Shown here in pieces: positions 1 through 9,109 of a stretch of 64,000 bases of DNA (its first letter is position 1; each line of letters opens with the position of its first letter). The DNA is taken from assembly GCF_021559775.1 (NCBI RefSeq), contig NZ_CP056048.1:496001-560000 (forward strand), given 5' to 3'. Below the pieces are notes generated by a model. It was not told where the DNA came from and did no database searches. It saw only the letters and a list, made by a program, of their open reading frames with translations. Source of the DNA: Gillisella vitis. Lineage in GTDB: Bacteria; Pseudomonadota; Alphaproteobacteria; Rhizobiales; Rhizobiaceae. The position numbers were made by a program, and so were the translations under genes.

Positions 1-697
1 TCGCCAGCGCAACATAGGAACCGATGCCCGGCAGAGTAACCGTTGTATTGCCCACGGTGATGGCCTCGGAGGCGACGACGAAAAACCAGCCGCCGGACAT
101 CGACATCATCGTATTCCAGACCAGGCCGGGCATGGCGAAGGGAACGTCAAGCCGCCAGAACCGCTGCCAGCCACTGAGCTGGAAGCTGCGGGTCGCTTCT
201 TCCAGGTCCTTGGGCTGGCTGCGCATCGACTGATAGAGGCTGAAGGTCATGTTCCAGGCCTGGCTGGTGAAAATCGCAAACACCGCCGCCAGTTCCGCAC
301 CGATCACCCGTCCTGGAAACAGGTTGAGGAAGAAGGTGACGGTAAACGTCAGAAAGCCGAGAATCGGCACCGATTGCAGGATGTCGAGGACCGGGATCAT
401 CACCATTTCCGCACGCCGGCTTTTGGCGGCAACCGATGCGTAGATCAAGGTGAAGATCAGCGAAAACACGATGGCTGCCAGCATGCGCAGAATAGTGCGC
501 AATGCATAGATTGGCAGATTGGTGGGATCGAGCGACAGGGGAGCGGCATCAAGCGCCGACAGCGGAATTGTCGTCACCCGCTCGCCATAGGCAAACAGCA
601 CGATGACGCCGATGATCAACAGCAGCGCCATCAGGTCCCAATGGTTCGGAAGATGGGAGCGGCGGATGGCAAGCGGAGCGAATTTTGGATGGATCAT
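1..697 (-). CDS. ABC transporter permease, duplicated anion-type (COG4986-like), 5' part only
   Basis: The reverse strand reads open from ATG at 697 to the left edge of the window, so only the first 232 codons are present. The product starts MIHPKFAPLAIRR and has hydrophobic segments near residues 23-37 and 65-88, followed by a binding-protein-dependent permease fold. The EAA-like loop around EEATRSFQLSGWQRFWRLD is clear and is the site that contacts the ATPase. The long N-terminal lead and the sequence resemble the roughly 580-residue permeases that carry two permease modules in one chain and belong to the nitrate/sulfonate/taurine superfamily. Substrate cannot be told because the partner ATPase and binding protein lie outside the window. 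An intact second module beyond the edge is expected but not seen. Confidence 0.8.
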   Translation of the reverse strand, partial: MIHPKFAPLAIRRSHLPNHWDLMALLLIIGVIVLFAYGERVTTIPLSALDAAPLSLDPTNLPIYALRTILRMLAAIVFSLIFTLIYASVAAKSRRAEMVMIPVLDILQSVPILGFLTFTVTFFLNLFPGRVIGAELAAVFAIFTSQAWNMTFSLYQSMRSQPKDLEEATRSFQLSGWQRFWRLDVPFAMPGLVWNTMMSMSGGWFFVVASEAITVGNTTVTLPGIGSYVALA

Positions 698-1023
698 GGG
701 ACAGGCCTCTATTTCGCGAAGCGTCATAGGGAGGGATGACACGGCAATTTTAGGGGTAGGCAATTTCAGGCTTGAGGGTTTGATCCGCAGATCCCCGAAG
801 CGCCTGATAATCCTATAGAATGACCGAACATCTGACGCCACCGCGCTTAAGGAAAGCCAGGCACGGCTTAGGCATAGCCTCGATATACTTTTGTATATTC
901 CGCCCTGCGGGACTGTCGCTGCGACGCTTTCCTGCGTAATTTGATCTGGGGCGATCCGGCCCTCGATGTTTTGCGAGAGGGTGTCTAACTTTTGCACAAA
1001 GAAACAGCCATGGCCACCGAAGG
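698..1023. promoter_or_regulatory. Divergent intergenic region with direct and inverted repeats
   Basis: No convincing gene lies in these 326 bases between the permease (minus) and the kinase (plus). An 8-bp direct repeat GGCAATTT occurs at 743-750 and 759-766, spaced 16 bp start to start. An inverted repeat ATATAC-TTTT-GTATAT occurs at 883-898, and AGGC-ATA-GCCT at 870-880. These are plausible binding sites for a regulator of either flanking gene. No clear sigma-70 promoter stands out. Confidence 0.4.
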
Positions 1024-2094
1024 ATGAAACACATTCTGTTTTCGCAGCATCAGAACCGGCCAAAACTGAGGGCGGTGTTCATCCTGTTCCTGCTGGTCTG
1101 CATCTTTGCCGCCGATACGATCACCAATTTCGAGATCGCTTTTGCGGTCTTCTATATCGCGGTCATTCTGATCGCCATCGGCTTCCTGTCGATGCGCGGG
1201 GTCGTCGCACTGGCCATGATCTGCATTGGCCTGACGGTACTGAGCTTGTTTCTCACCCGGCGCGGATCGTTCGAATCCGGGCTCATGAATTGCGGCATCA
1301 GCACCTGCGCCATTGGGGTGACGACCTATCTCGCCTTGAAAATCGTTGCCGCCCAGGCGGCTATTTACGATGCGCAGGCGCAGTTTTCCCGCATGGCGCG
1401 GTTGACGCGGCTGGGAGAACTGACGGCTTCTATTGCCCATGAAGTCAATCAGCCGCTGGCCGCCGTCGCCACCAGCGCCGATGCCTGTCGCCGCTGGCTT
1501 GATCATACGCCGCCCAATTTGGATCGTGCCCGTCAGGCGGCGGAGCGAATTGCCAGCGACGTGAAACGCGCCAGCGATGTTATCGTGCGGGTACGCAGAC
1601 TGGCCAGAAGCGAACCGCCGCAACGGGAAAGCTTCGACCTCAATGCGGCAACGACCGAAGCCATCGGCTTGGCCGAACATGAGCTTGAGCGCAACAACAT
1701 TGCGCTGGAGATGGCGCTTGCGGAAGATCTGCCGCCGGTGCTGGCTGATCGTATTCAGATCCAGCAGGTGATCGGCAATCTCCTGCTCAACGCCATTGAG
1801 GCCATGGCGGCTGTTCCCAGTTTCAAGCGGGAGCTTTTGGTCTCGACCTTTGTCGATGGCGATGACAGGATCGTGCTTGCTGTCGCCGATTCAGGTCCCG
1901 GTATGAAACAATCGACGCTGGATCATCTGTTTGAGGCGTTCTGGACCACCAAGGAAAGCGGCATGGGCATCGGCCTTGCCATCAGCCGCTCGATCATCGA
2001 GGCCCATGGGGGGCGTATTTCCGTGACCTCGGCGCATCGTATGGGGACTGTCGTGCAATTCAGCCTGCCCTTAAGCGAAGAGAGTAAGGCATGA
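1024..2094 (+). CDS. Membrane-bound sensor histidine kinase (HisKA/HATPase, FixL/DctB-like transmitter)
   Basis: This 356-residue kinase has three or four membrane segments between residues 17 and 108 and almost no periplasmic domain, so it probably senses something in or near the membrane. The transmitter starts near residue 125. The HisKA box is GELTASIAHEVNQPLAA with phospho-acceptor His139. The HATPase has an N box (QVIGNLLLNAIEAM), a G1 box (VADSGPGM) and a G2 box (GMGIGLAIS). The HEVNQPL form of the H box is typical of kinases paired with FixJ-type regulators. AGG directly abuts the ATG, so the ribosome binding site is unusual and the start is not fully certain. The stop overlaps the next start by 4 bp, so the pair is translationally coupled. 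The signal is unknown. Confidence 0.9.
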   Translation: MKHILFSQHQNRPKLRAVFILFLLVCIFAADTITNFEIAFAVFYIAVILIAIGFLSMRGVVALAMICIGLTVLSLFLTRRGSFESGLMNCGISTCAIGVTTYLALKIVAAQAAIYDAQAQFSRMARLTRLGELTASIAHEVNQPLAAVATSADACRRWLDHTPPNLDRARQAAERIASDVKRASDVIVRVRRLARSEPPQRESFDLNAATTEAIGLAEHELERNNIALEMALAEDLPPVLADRIQIQQVIGNLLLNAIEAMAAVPSFKRELLVSTFVDGDDRIVLAVADSGPGMKQSTLDHLFEAFWTTKESGMGIGLAISRSIIEAHGGRISVTSAHRMGTVVQFSLPLSEESKA

Positions 2095-2729
2095 TGGCCA
2101 TCACACCTCAACAGGATGAACATGAGCCGGTTGTCTATGTGATCGATGATGACGCCTCGGTGCGCGCCGCATTGGAGGATCTGCTTGCCTCCGTCGGCCT
2201 TGCTGTTTGCGCCTATGGATCCACCCAGGAATTCATGGCAATGCCGCTTGCCGATGCGCCCGGTTGTCTGGTGCTCGACGTGCGGATGCCCGGCCAGAGC
2301 GGTCTTGAGTTTCACCAGCAGATGACGAAACTGGGCATACGGCTGCCGGTGATTTTCATTACCGGTCATGGGGATATCCCCATGTCGGTCAAGGCGATGA
2401 AAAACGGTGCTATCGAGTTCCTGACCAAACCGTTTCGGGATCAGGACCTTTTGGACGCCATTCAGCAGGGTATCGAAAATGACCGTGCGCAGCGACGGCA
2501 GGATCATCTATCCTCCGGCTTGCGGGAGTTATGGCAAACGCTGACGCCGGGCGAGCGGGAGGTGATGGAACTGGTTGTTCAGGGGCGTCTCAACAAACAG
2601 ATTGCCGGCGATCTCGGTGTCAGCGAAATCACCGTCAAGGTTCGCCGCGCCCAGTTGATGCGCAAGCTCAACGCGAAATCCGTTGCCGATCTGGTACGGA
2701 TCTGGGATCGGCTGGCGGTGCCGGATTGA
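2091..2729 (+). CDS. FixJ/NarL-type response regulator
   Basis: The 212-residue protein has a receiver domain with the acidic pocket IDDD at residues 18-21, phospho-acceptor Asp63 in VLDVRMPG, and the conserved Lys in FLTKPF. A LuxR-type helix-turn-helix follows (LTPGEREVMELVVQG, then NKQIAGDLGVSEITVKVRR). It is the cognate partner of the upstream kinase, with which it overlaps by 4 bp; there are two consecutive ATG codons at the start. The recognition helix has VRR where most FixJ proteins have VHR. The usual mode is phosphorylation-dependent transcription activation. The target may be the divergent permease gene or something outside the window. Confidence 0.9.
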   Translation: MMAITPQQDEHEPVVYVIDDDASVRAALEDLLASVGLAVCAYGSTQEFMAMPLADAPGCLVLDVRMPGQSGLEFHQQMTKLGIRLPVIFITGHGDIPMSVKAMKNGAIEFLTKPFRDQDLLDAIQQGIENDRAQRRQDHLSSGLRELWQTLTPGEREVMELVVQGRLNKQIAGDLGVSEITVKVRRAQLMRKLNAKSVADLVRIWDRLAVPD

Positions 2730-2736
2730 GAGGATA

Positions 2737-2763
2737 GCGCCGCGCACTCAAGATGCACGGCGC
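2737..2763. terminator. Hairpin between convergent genes
   Basis: The sequence GCGCCGCGCA, loop CTCAAGA, TGCACGGCGC forms a 6-bp plus 3-bp stem with one internal mismatch. It sits 7 bp after the FixJ-type gene and before the 3' end of the convergent isomerase gene. It has no strong T-run, so it is either a weak bidirectional terminator or an mRNA 3'-end stabiliser. Confidence 0.45.
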
Positions 2764-2784
2764 CATTATTGGCAATAACCAAAA

Positions 2785-3690
2785 TCAGCGCAGGTTCACC
2801 AGCTTTGCCAGTTCGCGGGCGCGGTCCAGGCAGCGGGGCTGCTGGTCGAGGAAGCGCTCGGCGCCGATTTCCATGATCAGCATGGTGTCGGGCAGGAAGG
2901 TGAGTTCGGCGAAGATCTCGTCCCAGGCAATATCGCCCCAGCCGAGCGGCAGATGCAGGTCGCCGATGCCGAGCGCAGTTGCTTCCGCGTTATGGAAGAA
3001 TTCCTTCATCGTATAGGGCAGGCCAAAGCTGTCATGGACGTGGAGATGGCCAGTCACTGGTGCCATGGCGCGCAGCTGCTCGCGGAAATCCAGTCCCTTG
3101 AAGGTGGATTCGATATAGGCATGGGAGAAATCGATCAGGGCGACAACATGGTCATGGCCGATGGCCTTGACCGTTTCAGCCACTTGACTTGGCGTCTGGC
3201 GGTACTGGCCGGTCTCGGTGGTGAAGATGTTTTCAAGCGCGATGCGCACGCCATAACCCTTGGCGAGATCGGCCATTTCCAGCAGCGCTTCGCGCTCCAT
3301 CTTGTCGAGATCCGCGCCGTCCACGCCGTCTGCTAACTGGGCTGCACCCGAATGATGGACGAGAATGCCAGCGCCGAGGCGGTCGCACAGTTCCAGCATG
3401 GCGCGAACCACGTTCTTTTGCAGGTGCAGATGCTCGCGGTCCATGAAATTGGAGCTGACCTGGCCGTGCAAGGACAGTTTCTTGAAGCTGTATTGGCTGC
3501 CAATGTCAGCGACGCGCTGGGTGCGATCCTCGATAATACGGCCACCGGAGATGATTTCTTCGCCATAAATGCCGATTTCGCAGGCCGTCGCACCGGAATC
3601 GGCGATTTCACGCAGCGAAGCGTCCAGTGTCGTCAGATCGCCCTTGCCGGTGCGATTGCAAAAGCCGATGGCGGAAATGATGTCGGTCAT
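2785..3690 (-). CDS. Sugar phosphate isomerase/epimerase-like TIM-barrel protein (AP endonuclease 2 fold)
   Basis: The 301-residue protein has the xylose-isomerase-like TIM-barrel features [31 protein letters not shown] and LIMEIG. These supply the Glu/Asp/His metal ligands of that family. It is the last gene of the ugp operon and overlaps ugpC by 4 bp. In many ugp operons this position is held by the glycerophosphodiesterase ugpQ, which is absent here. The isomerase may act on a sugar phosphate released from the imported substrate, but its reaction is unknown. The fold call is secure; the function is not. Confidence 0.8.
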   Translation of the reverse strand: MTDIISAIGFCNRTGKGDLTTLDASLREIADSGATACEIGIYGEEIISGGRIIEDRTQRVADIGSQYSFKKLSLHGQVSSNFMDREHLHLQKNVVRAMLELCDRLGAGILVHHSGAAQLADGVDGADLDKMEREALLEMADLAKGYGVRIALENIFTTETGQYRQTPSQVAETVKAIGHDHVVALIDFSHAYIESTFKGLDFREQLRAMAPVTGHLHVHDSFGLPYTMKEFFHNAEATALGIGDLHLPLGWGDIAWDEIFAELTFLPDTMLIMEIGAERFLDQQPRCLDRARELAKLVNLR

Positions 3691-4832
3691 GAAAGAACTC
3701 CAGTGGGTTGATGCGATGGTATCTGGCTGTTGGCGAGGCTGTTTGCCGCGCCCGTCATGGGAGAAAAGTCGATCCGCTTCTGGCTCTCGCTGTCGAAGAA
3801 GTGCAATTGCTGCTGCGGCAGCAACAGCCCGATCGTGTCACCGGCTGTCACCTGCGCTTCTTCGGGAACGGCAATGGCAAAGGGCTGGCCAGCCAATTCG
3901 CAATGGACGACGCGGCCAACACCCAGCTCCTCCACGAATTCGATGAGAGCGGGGACACCCTGGCCGTGGCTGGCAAGACGGCATTGTTCCGGGCGGATAC
4001 CGACGATCACATCGCGGCCGCGCAAAGTATGGGCGACGACCGGATCGATTTCGACCGATGCACCACCGAGGCAAATGGTGGAGGTTTCCACTTCGACGCG
4101 GGCGTCGAACAGGTTCATGGCCGGGGAGCCGATAAACGAGGCAACGAACGTGGTGGCCGGGCGATGATAGATGTCGAGTGGTTTGCCGACCTGTTCCACA
4201 TGGCCACGGTTCATCACCACCAGCCGGTCGGCAAGTGTCATCGCTTCGACCTGGTCATGGGTCACGAAAACCGATGTCGCTGACAGACGCTGGTGCAGTT
4301 TGCGGATTTCGGCGCGCATGGTGACGCGCAGCTTGGCATCGAGATTGGACAGTGGTTCATCGAACAGAAACACCTTCGGCTCGCGGATAATGGCGCGGGC
4401 CATGGCGACGCGCTGGCGCTGGCCACCGGAAAGGGCGGCGGGCCGACGGTCGAGATAATCCTGCAAGCCGACGATTTTTGCGGTCTCAAGAATGCGCCGG
4501 TCACGCTCAGCTTTGGCAACGCCTGCCACTTTCAGCGCGTAGCCGATATTGCCGGCCACCGACATATGCGGGTAAAGCGCGTAATTCTGGAACACCATGG
4601 CGCAACCGCGCTCACGGGGCTCCAATGTGTTGACGACACGGCCATCGATGGCGATTTCGCCTGACGTAATGTCCTCGAGCCCGGCAATCATCCGCAGCAG
4701 CGTGGATTTGCCACAGCCGGAAGGACCGAGGATGACCACGAATTCCCCGGAACCAAACAGCAGATCTATGCCATGCAGGGTTGGTGTCTTGCCGTAGCTT
4801 TTGCGCACCGCGCGGATGTCGATATCAGCCAT
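3687..4832 (-). CDS. ugpC: Glycerol-3-phosphate-type ABC importer, ATP-binding protein
   Basis: This CUT1-type ATPase of 381 residues has Walker [10 protein letters not shown], the Q loop in [11 protein letters not shown], signature LSGGQRQRV, Walker [13 protein letters not shown], switch His in [10 protein letters not shown] and a C-terminal TOBE domain of about 130 residues. The reading frame is open further upstream, but the ATG at 4832 gives the usual start [14 protein letters not shown] and has an AAGG about 10 bp upstream. It lies 40 bp after the permease and overlaps the isomerase start by 4 bp. The UgpC name rests on the gene order with ugpB, ugpA and ugpE; close sugar ATPases such as MalK or MsmK look alike. 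Confidence 0.9.
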   Translation of the reverse strand: MADIDIRAVRKSYGKTPTLHGIDLLFGSGEFVVILGPSGCGKSTLLRMIAGLEDITSGEIAIDGRVVNTLEPRERGCAMVFQNYALYPHMSVAGNIGYALKVAGVAKAERDRRILETAKIVGLQDYLDRRPAALSGGQRQRVAMARAIIREPKVFLFDEPLSNLDAKLRVTMRAEIRKLHQRLSATSVFVTHDQVEAMTLADRLVVMNRGHVEQVGKPLDIYHRPATTFVASFIGSPAMNLFDARVEVETSTICLGGASVEIDPVVAHTLRGRDVIVGIRPEQCRLASHGQGVPALIEFVEELGVGRVVHCELAGQPFAIAVPEEAQVTAGDTIGLLLPQQQLHFFDSESQKRIDFSPMTGAANSLANSQIPSHQPTGVLS

Positions 4833-4872
4833 TGTTTTTGAACCTTGTTGTTCTTGCAGGCGCTTTTCAGCG

Positions 4873-5760
4873 TCACTTTTCCGTGGAAACCAGACCGCGC
4901 ACGAACCAGCGTTGCAGCACGGCAACCACAACCAGCGGCGGGGCCATGATCATCAGTGAACCCGCCAGCGTGACGTTCCAGTCGGGAATGCCGTTATCGG
5001 ACGGCAGCAGTGAGCGCAGCGACATCATCACCGTCTTGTAGTTCGGATCGGTCACCATCAGCAGCGGCCAGAGATACTGGTTCCAGCCATAGACGAACAT
5101 GATGGTGGTCAGCGCCAGCATGTTGGTGCGCGAGAGCGGCAGCAACATTTCAAAGAAGAAACGGATCGGCCCGGACCCGTCCATGCGCGCCGCCTCGGCC
5201 AATTCATTGGGGAGAGTCATGAAAAACTGCCGGTAAAGAAAGGTGCCGGTTGCCGTGGCGACCAGCGGCAGGGTCAGGCCCGCATAGGTGTTGAGCAGGT
5301 TCCACTCGATCTTGATGTCGATGCCAAACAGCGTGGACAGGATGGATTTGACCGGCTGCAACAGATCGGCTGCCACCGCATAGGTCGGCACGACCCGGAC
5401 CTCGAGCGGTAGCATCAGGGTGATGAACACGCCCCAGAAGAATACATGTTTCAGCGGGGTGCGGAAAAACACGATGGCAAAGGCGGTCATGGCTGACAGT
5501 GCGACTTTCCCCAGCGTCACCAGGGCCGCCATAATCAGGCTGTTGGTCATTGCCGTGCCGAGATCGGCCCGCGACCAGGCCTGTTTGGCATTGGTCAGGA
5601 ACTCGCCTTGCGGCAGGAAGCTGAAGGGAACGGCATTGACCTGCGGCATTGTCTGGCTGGCACCGGCAATTACCACGATGAATGGTCCGATCAGCAGCAG
5701 GAAGCCCAGGACCATGATGAGATAGGTGAAGGCATTGGCAATTGGTGTGCGCTGGATCAT
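4873..5760 (-). CDS. ugpE: sn-glycerol-3-phosphate ABC importer permease
   Basis: The 295-residue integral membrane protein has six predicted transmembrane segments, the first at residues 12-33. The EAA motif is [20 protein letters not shown], the loop that docks to the ATPase. Conserved features include [13 protein letters not shown] and [11 protein letters not shown], which are typical of UgpE within the MalG-like CUT1 permeases. It begins 8 bp after the ugpA stop. It acts with UgpA as the membrane channel. Confidence 0.92.
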   Translation of the reverse strand: MIQRTPIANAFTYLIMVLGFLLLIGPFIVVIAGASQTMPQVNAVPFSFLPQGEFLTNAKQAWSRADLGTAMTNSLIMAALVTLGKVALSAMTAFAIVFFRTPLKHVFFWGVFITLMLPLEVRVVPTYAVAADLLQPVKSILSTLFGIDIKIEWNLLNTYAGLTLPLVATATGTFLYRQFFMTLPNELAEAARMDGSGPIRFFFEMLLPLSRTNMLALTTIMFVYGWNQYLWPLLMVTDPNYKTVMMSLRSLLPSDNGIPDWNVTLAGSLMIMAPPLVVVAVLQRWFVRGLVSTEK

Positions 5761-5767
5761 TCCGGCC

Positions 5768-6658
5768 TCACTTGTAATGCACGCGCTTCTCGATGAAGCG
5801 GAACTGGATGAAGGTGCAGATCATGATCAGCCCGATCAGAATGATGCTCTGAGCCGATGCGCCGGAATAGTTGAGACCCTTGAACGCCTCATCGACGATC
5901 CGGTAGACCATGACTTCGGTGCCGTGGTTCGGCCCGCCGCCGGTCATCGAATGGACGATGCCGAATGTGTCAGCACCAACGAAGCCTTCTGTCATCATGG
6001 TGACGAGCAGAAAAAACAGGGTGGGCGCAAGCAGCGGCACCTGCACATCGAAGGCACGGCGGAAGGGACCGGCACCGTCCATGGCGGCCGCTTCACTAAG
6101 CGCGCGCGGTACAGATTGAAGGCCTGCCAGCAGGAAGATGAACGTATAGCCCGACCATTTCCAGATGAAGACGATGATAACAAGCGCCAGCGCGTGGCTG
6201 CCGTATTTGGCCGGGTTCCAGAGATCTGGAGAGAAGGAATTGACCATGGCCGCCAGCCCGCGATCGGGTGCCAGGATGAAGCGGAAGGCGATACCGGCAG
6301 CCGGTCCGGCAATGGCGAAGGGCAGGATGTAGAAAAACCGAAAGAAGCCGGTTCCCGGCAGTTGCCTATCGACCGCAAGTGCCAGCACAAGGCCGATGAG
6401 AATGGCGAAGAACGGCCCGACTGTTGCGAAGATCAAGCTGACATAAACTGAATTCCAGTAGAAGGGATCGGTCAGCGCGTCCTTGAAATTGGCAAAGCCG
6501 ACGAATTCCGCAGCACCACCAAACGGCGGTTCGAGGGTGAAGGCCCAGTTCACCACGGCAGCCACCGGCCAGTAGAAGAACAGGATGATCAGGATGATCT
6601 GCGGCAGCGCAAACAGAATAGGCAGCCACCAGTTCTTGAAAACGGCGCGTTGTTCCAT
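5768..6658 (-). CDS. ugpA: sn-glycerol-3-phosphate ABC importer permease
   Basis: The protein is 296 residues from the chosen ATG at 6658 (MEQRAVFKNWWLP). The frame stays open upstream to 6721, but that region is the intercistronic hairpin, so the later start is preferred. Its ribosome binding site is weak. Six transmembrane segments and the EAA loop SEAAAMDGAGPFRRAFDVQ mark a MalF-like CUT1 permease. FVGADTFGIVHSMTGGGP is the typical C-terminal UgpA segment. It is the partner of UgpE and lies between ugpB and ugpE in the classical ugpBAEC order. Confidence 0.92.
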   Translation of the reverse strand: MEQRAVFKNWWLPILFALPQIILIILFFYWPVAAVVNWAFTLEPPFGGAAEFVGFANFKDALTDPFYWNSVYVSLIFATVGPFFAILIGLVLALAVDRQLPGTGFFRFFYILPFAIAGPAAGIAFRFILAPDRGLAAMVNSFSPDLWNPAKYGSHALALVIIVFIWKWSGYTFIFLLAGLQSVPRALSEAAAMDGAGPFRRAFDVQVPLLAPTLFFLLVTMMTEGFVGADTFGIVHSMTGGGPNHGTEVMVYRIVDEAFKGLNYSGASAQSIILIGLIMICTFIQFRFIEKRVHYK

Positions 6659-6686
6659 GTCGTAACCAATATGCTGGAATGAAGGA

Positions 6687-6713
6687 GGAAGCCTGCCGTT
6701 AAGGCAGGCTTCC
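6687..6713. terminator. Intercistronic hairpin between ugpB and ugpA
   Basis: A perfect 11-bp stem GGAAGCCTGCC / GGCAGGCTTCC encloses a 5-nt loop (6698-6702). It starts 22 nt after the ugpB stop and lies before the ugpA ATG. There is no T-run. Such hairpins after a binding-protein gene usually protect the upstream mRNA or give partial termination, so that the periplasmic protein is made in excess over the membrane subunits. Confidence 0.75.
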
Positions 6714-6734
6714 GGGAGCAATGGCAGCTGAGGC

Positions 6735-8078
6735 TTAGTTCAGCTTCTGACCGGCATAGGTTTTCTCAAAGCGGCGCAGGATGGCGTTGCCGCGCTCGAC
6801 CGTCTGATCCAGCTGGGTCTGCACATCGGCATTCTGCATGAAGATCGCCTCAAACGAGGTTGAGACTTCCTTGCGGATCTGGGTGAAGCTACCCAGGCGG
6901 ATACCGCGGCTGGTATCGGATGTCGGCGTGTAGGTCAGGCTGGCAATGGCCAGTTCACGGCCCTTGTAAGGTGCCTTATCGTAGAAACCATTGGCTTTCA
7001 TGGCATCGAAACCGGTCTTGGTGACGGGGATATAGCCAGTCACCGTTGACCACCATTGCACCATGTCCGGCTGACCGAGGAAGTTGAGGAAGGCAGCAGC
7101 CCCCTTGTATTCGGCTTCCGGACGACCGGCGAGAACCCAGAGCGAAGCACCGCCCACCAGCGAATTCTGGCGCTCCGTACCCTTCCAGACCGGCAGCATG
7201 GCGACGTCCCATTTGACGTCAGCGGGCAGCGTCTTGCCGACGGTGCCGTGGTCGGCAATCGACGACTGGATCATCTGGCAGGTCTGCGAGGTGAAGGCCG
7301 GAACGACATCCATGCCGAGCTGCTTGGTCTTGACCACGAACAGCTTCTCATCCTGCATCTTCTTGAAGAATTTCACATGGTCAACGAACTTCGTTTTGTT
7401 GAAAACCAGTTCGGCATCAAGACCCTGATAGCCATTGGCCTTGGTGGCGATTGGCTGGTTATGGATGGCGGAAAACTGTTCCAGCATCGACCATGGATCG
7501 AAATTGAAGCCCAGCGGGCATTCATAGCCAGCGGCCTTCAGTTTGCGGGCTGCTTCCTCGACATGTTCCCAGGTATCCGGCTTGAAGGTGATGCCAGCCT
7601 TTTCAAAGGCGCTGACATTATAATAGAACATCGCGGTCGAAGAGTTGAACGGAAAGGACTGCAATTCGCCGCCAGCCGTGGCGTAGTAATTGGCGATGCC
7701 GCCGAAATAATTGTTCCAGTCGATCTTGTAGCCATTGTCGGCCATCAGCTTCTTGGCTGGAATAAAGGCCTTGGACAGCATCAGGTCCAGCGTGCCGGCA
7801 TCGTAGATCTGGGCAATGGCTGGCTGCTTCTTGGCGCGGTAGGCGGCAATGGTGTTTTGCAGCGTGGTATCGTAATCGTTCTGAGAGGTGCAGACGATTT
7901 CGAAATTCTCCTGGCTGTCGTTGAACTTGCGGCAGGCGTCCTGGACGCGCTCGCCAAGGTCACCGCTCAGGCCGTGCCAGAATTCGAACTTGACCTTTTC
8001 GGCCATGGCCGGTGCTGCCCCCAGCGTCGTGGCAGCCAGCAGGCCGGCCAGCACGGTTTTCAAAGCGTAGTTTTTCAT
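6735..8078 (-). CDS. ugpB: sn-glycerol-3-phosphate-binding periplasmic protein
   Basis: The protein is 447 residues with a Sec signal peptide (MKNYALKTVLAGLLAATTLG..., cleavage after AMA near residue 26). The mature protein begins KVKFEFWHGLSG. The motif FWHGLSGDLG and the segment SFPFNSSTAMFYYN are typical of UgpB in bacterial family 1 binding proteins. It binds sn-glycerol-3-phosphate, or glycerophosphodiesters, in the periplasm and delivers them to UgpAEC. It is first in the operon ugpB-ugpA-ugpE-ugpC-isomerase. A candidate Pho box lies about 95 bp upstream. Confidence 0.95.
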   Translation of the reverse strand: MKNYALKTVLAGLLAATTLGAAPAMAEKVKFEFWHGLSGDLGERVQDACRKFNDSQENFEIVCTSQNDYDTTLQNTIAAYRAKKQPAIAQIYDAGTLDLMLSKAFIPAKKLMADNGYKIDWNNYFGGIANYYATAGGELQSFPFNSSTAMFYYNVSAFEKAGITFKPDTWEHVEEAARKLKAAGYECPLGFNFDPWSMLEQFSAIHNQPIATKANGYQGLDAELVFNKTKFVDHVKFFKKMQDEKLFVVKTKQLGMDVVPAFTSQTCQMIQSSIADHGTVGKTLPADVKWDVAMLPVWKGTERQNSLVGGASLWVLAGRPEAEYKGAAAFLNFLGQPDMVQWWSTVTGYIPVTKTGFDAMKANGFYDKAPYKGRELAIASLTYTPTSDTSRGIRLGSFTQIRKEVSTSFEAIFMQNADVQTQLDQTVERGNAILRRFEKTYAGQKLN

Positions 8079-8116
8079 CGCAAATGCCTCGTTTTCAGGA
8101 AAACAATTCCGCTTTA

Positions 8117-8136
8117 CCCCCGGAAATTCAGGGGGT
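8117..8136. promoter_or_regulatory. Small hairpin in the ugpB leader
   Basis: A C-rich and a G-rich arm flank the loop GGAAATTCA about 40 bp upstream of the ugpB ATG. The stem is only five or six base pairs. It could be a leader structure of the ugp mRNA; no function is shown. Confidence 0.3.
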
Positions 8137-8172
8137 TCTAGCGGGCATTTGTGATGGCTCGACTACGCTTCC

Positions 8173-8190
8173 ATGACGCTTGCGTGAAGA
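8173..8190 (-). promoter_or_regulatory. Candidate Pho box upstream of ugpB
   Basis: On the reverse strand the sequence is TCTTCAC-GCAA-GCGTCAT. This keeps the 7-4-7 direct-repeat layout of the PhoB site (CTGTCAT repeats, 11-bp period) and the TCAC/TCAT cores, with mismatches in the first three positions of the first half and the first two of the second. It lies about 95 bp upstream of ugpB, a known Pho-regulon gene in enterics and rhizobia. The match is partial. Confidence 0.4.
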
Positions 8191-8263
8191 TTTTTCTTCC
8201 GATTGATGACGGCCTAATTTACCAGCGCCGCGTATACTCTGCCGCGCGGCGCAGTCGATGCCT

Positions 8264-9106
8264 TCACGCCGCCGGTTGCTGTTTTGCCCTGGCGACGATT
8301 TGCGTCGGGCTGACGAATTGCAGGGCGATGACCAGCCAGAACAGCGTGGTGACCATATAGACCACAGCCATGGCATCAATGGATTGCGATGCGCGAACCC
8401 CGGACGCAAAGACCGCATAGTAGAGCGATACGACCAGCGTTTGCGTCGTCGGCCCGGCGATCAGGAAGGTCAGCTCGAACATGGCGATGGTGCGCACCAG
8501 CACCAGCAGCAGGGCCGCTAACATGCCCGGCAACAGTAGCGGTAGCAGGATGCGGGTGAACAGGCTCCAGGTTCCAGCACCGAAGACCTTGGCGGCGGCC
8601 TCGATGCGTGGATCGATTTGCTCTATGAAGGGGATCATCACTAGAATGACGAAGGGCAGCGACGGCACGAGATTGATCAGCACCACGCCCCAGAAGCTCC
8701 CGCCAAGGCCGACCTGATAGAGAACCGTGGCCAATGGAATGCCATAGGTGAGCGGCGGCACCAGAAGCGGCAGCAGGAATGTGAGGATGACCAGCTTTTT
8801 GCCGGGAAAATCCCGCCGCGCCAGCGCATAGGCGGTCATCACCCCGAGCAGGCCTGAAATGATAACCACGGTGAAGGTGATCTGGAAGGTGACGGCGACG
8901 ACGCTGGACAGCTGAAACTCGCTCCAGGCATCGGAATACCATCGCGTCGTCCAGCCGGTCGGCAGCCAGGTGCCAAGCCAGCGGCGTGCAAAGGAATTGA
9001 CCACGACGGAGGCAATCACCGCCACGAGGTTGAGAATGAACAGCCCGGCGAGCGCCCAGACCGCCATGCGCCAGAGTTTTGAGCCGATGCCCTGATCGCG
9101 GATCAT
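8264..9106 (-). CDS. ABC transporter permease (PotC-like)
   Basis: The 280-residue protein has six transmembrane segments and an EAA loop IEAAAKVFGAGTWSLFTRI followed by LLPLLLPGM. This is the pattern of the spermidine/putrescine, iron and 2-aminoethylphosphonate permease family. It is the last gene of the SBP-ATPase-permease-permease operon and starts 3 bp after the preceding permease stop. The pairing with a Tat-exported binding protein does not reveal the substrate. Confidence 0.88.
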   Translation of the reverse strand: MIRDQGIGSKLWRMAVWALAGLFILNLVAVIASVVVNSFARRWLGTWLPTGWTTRWYSDAWSEFQLSSVVAVTFQITFTVVIISGLLGVMTAYALARRDFPGKKLVILTFLLPLLVPPLTYGIPLATVLYQVGLGGSFWGVVLINLVPSLPFVILVMIPFIEQIDPRIEAAAKVFGAGTWSLFTRILLPLLLPGMLAALLLVLVRTIAMFELTFLIAGPTTQTLVVSLYYAVFASGVRASQSIDAMAVVYMVTTLFWLVIALQFVSPTQIVARAKQQPAA

Positions 9107-9109
9107 GAT

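Noticed and set aside
7056..8141. A 361-codon open frame opposite ugpB
   Set aside because: It is the antisense shadow of ugpB and shows no protein family features.
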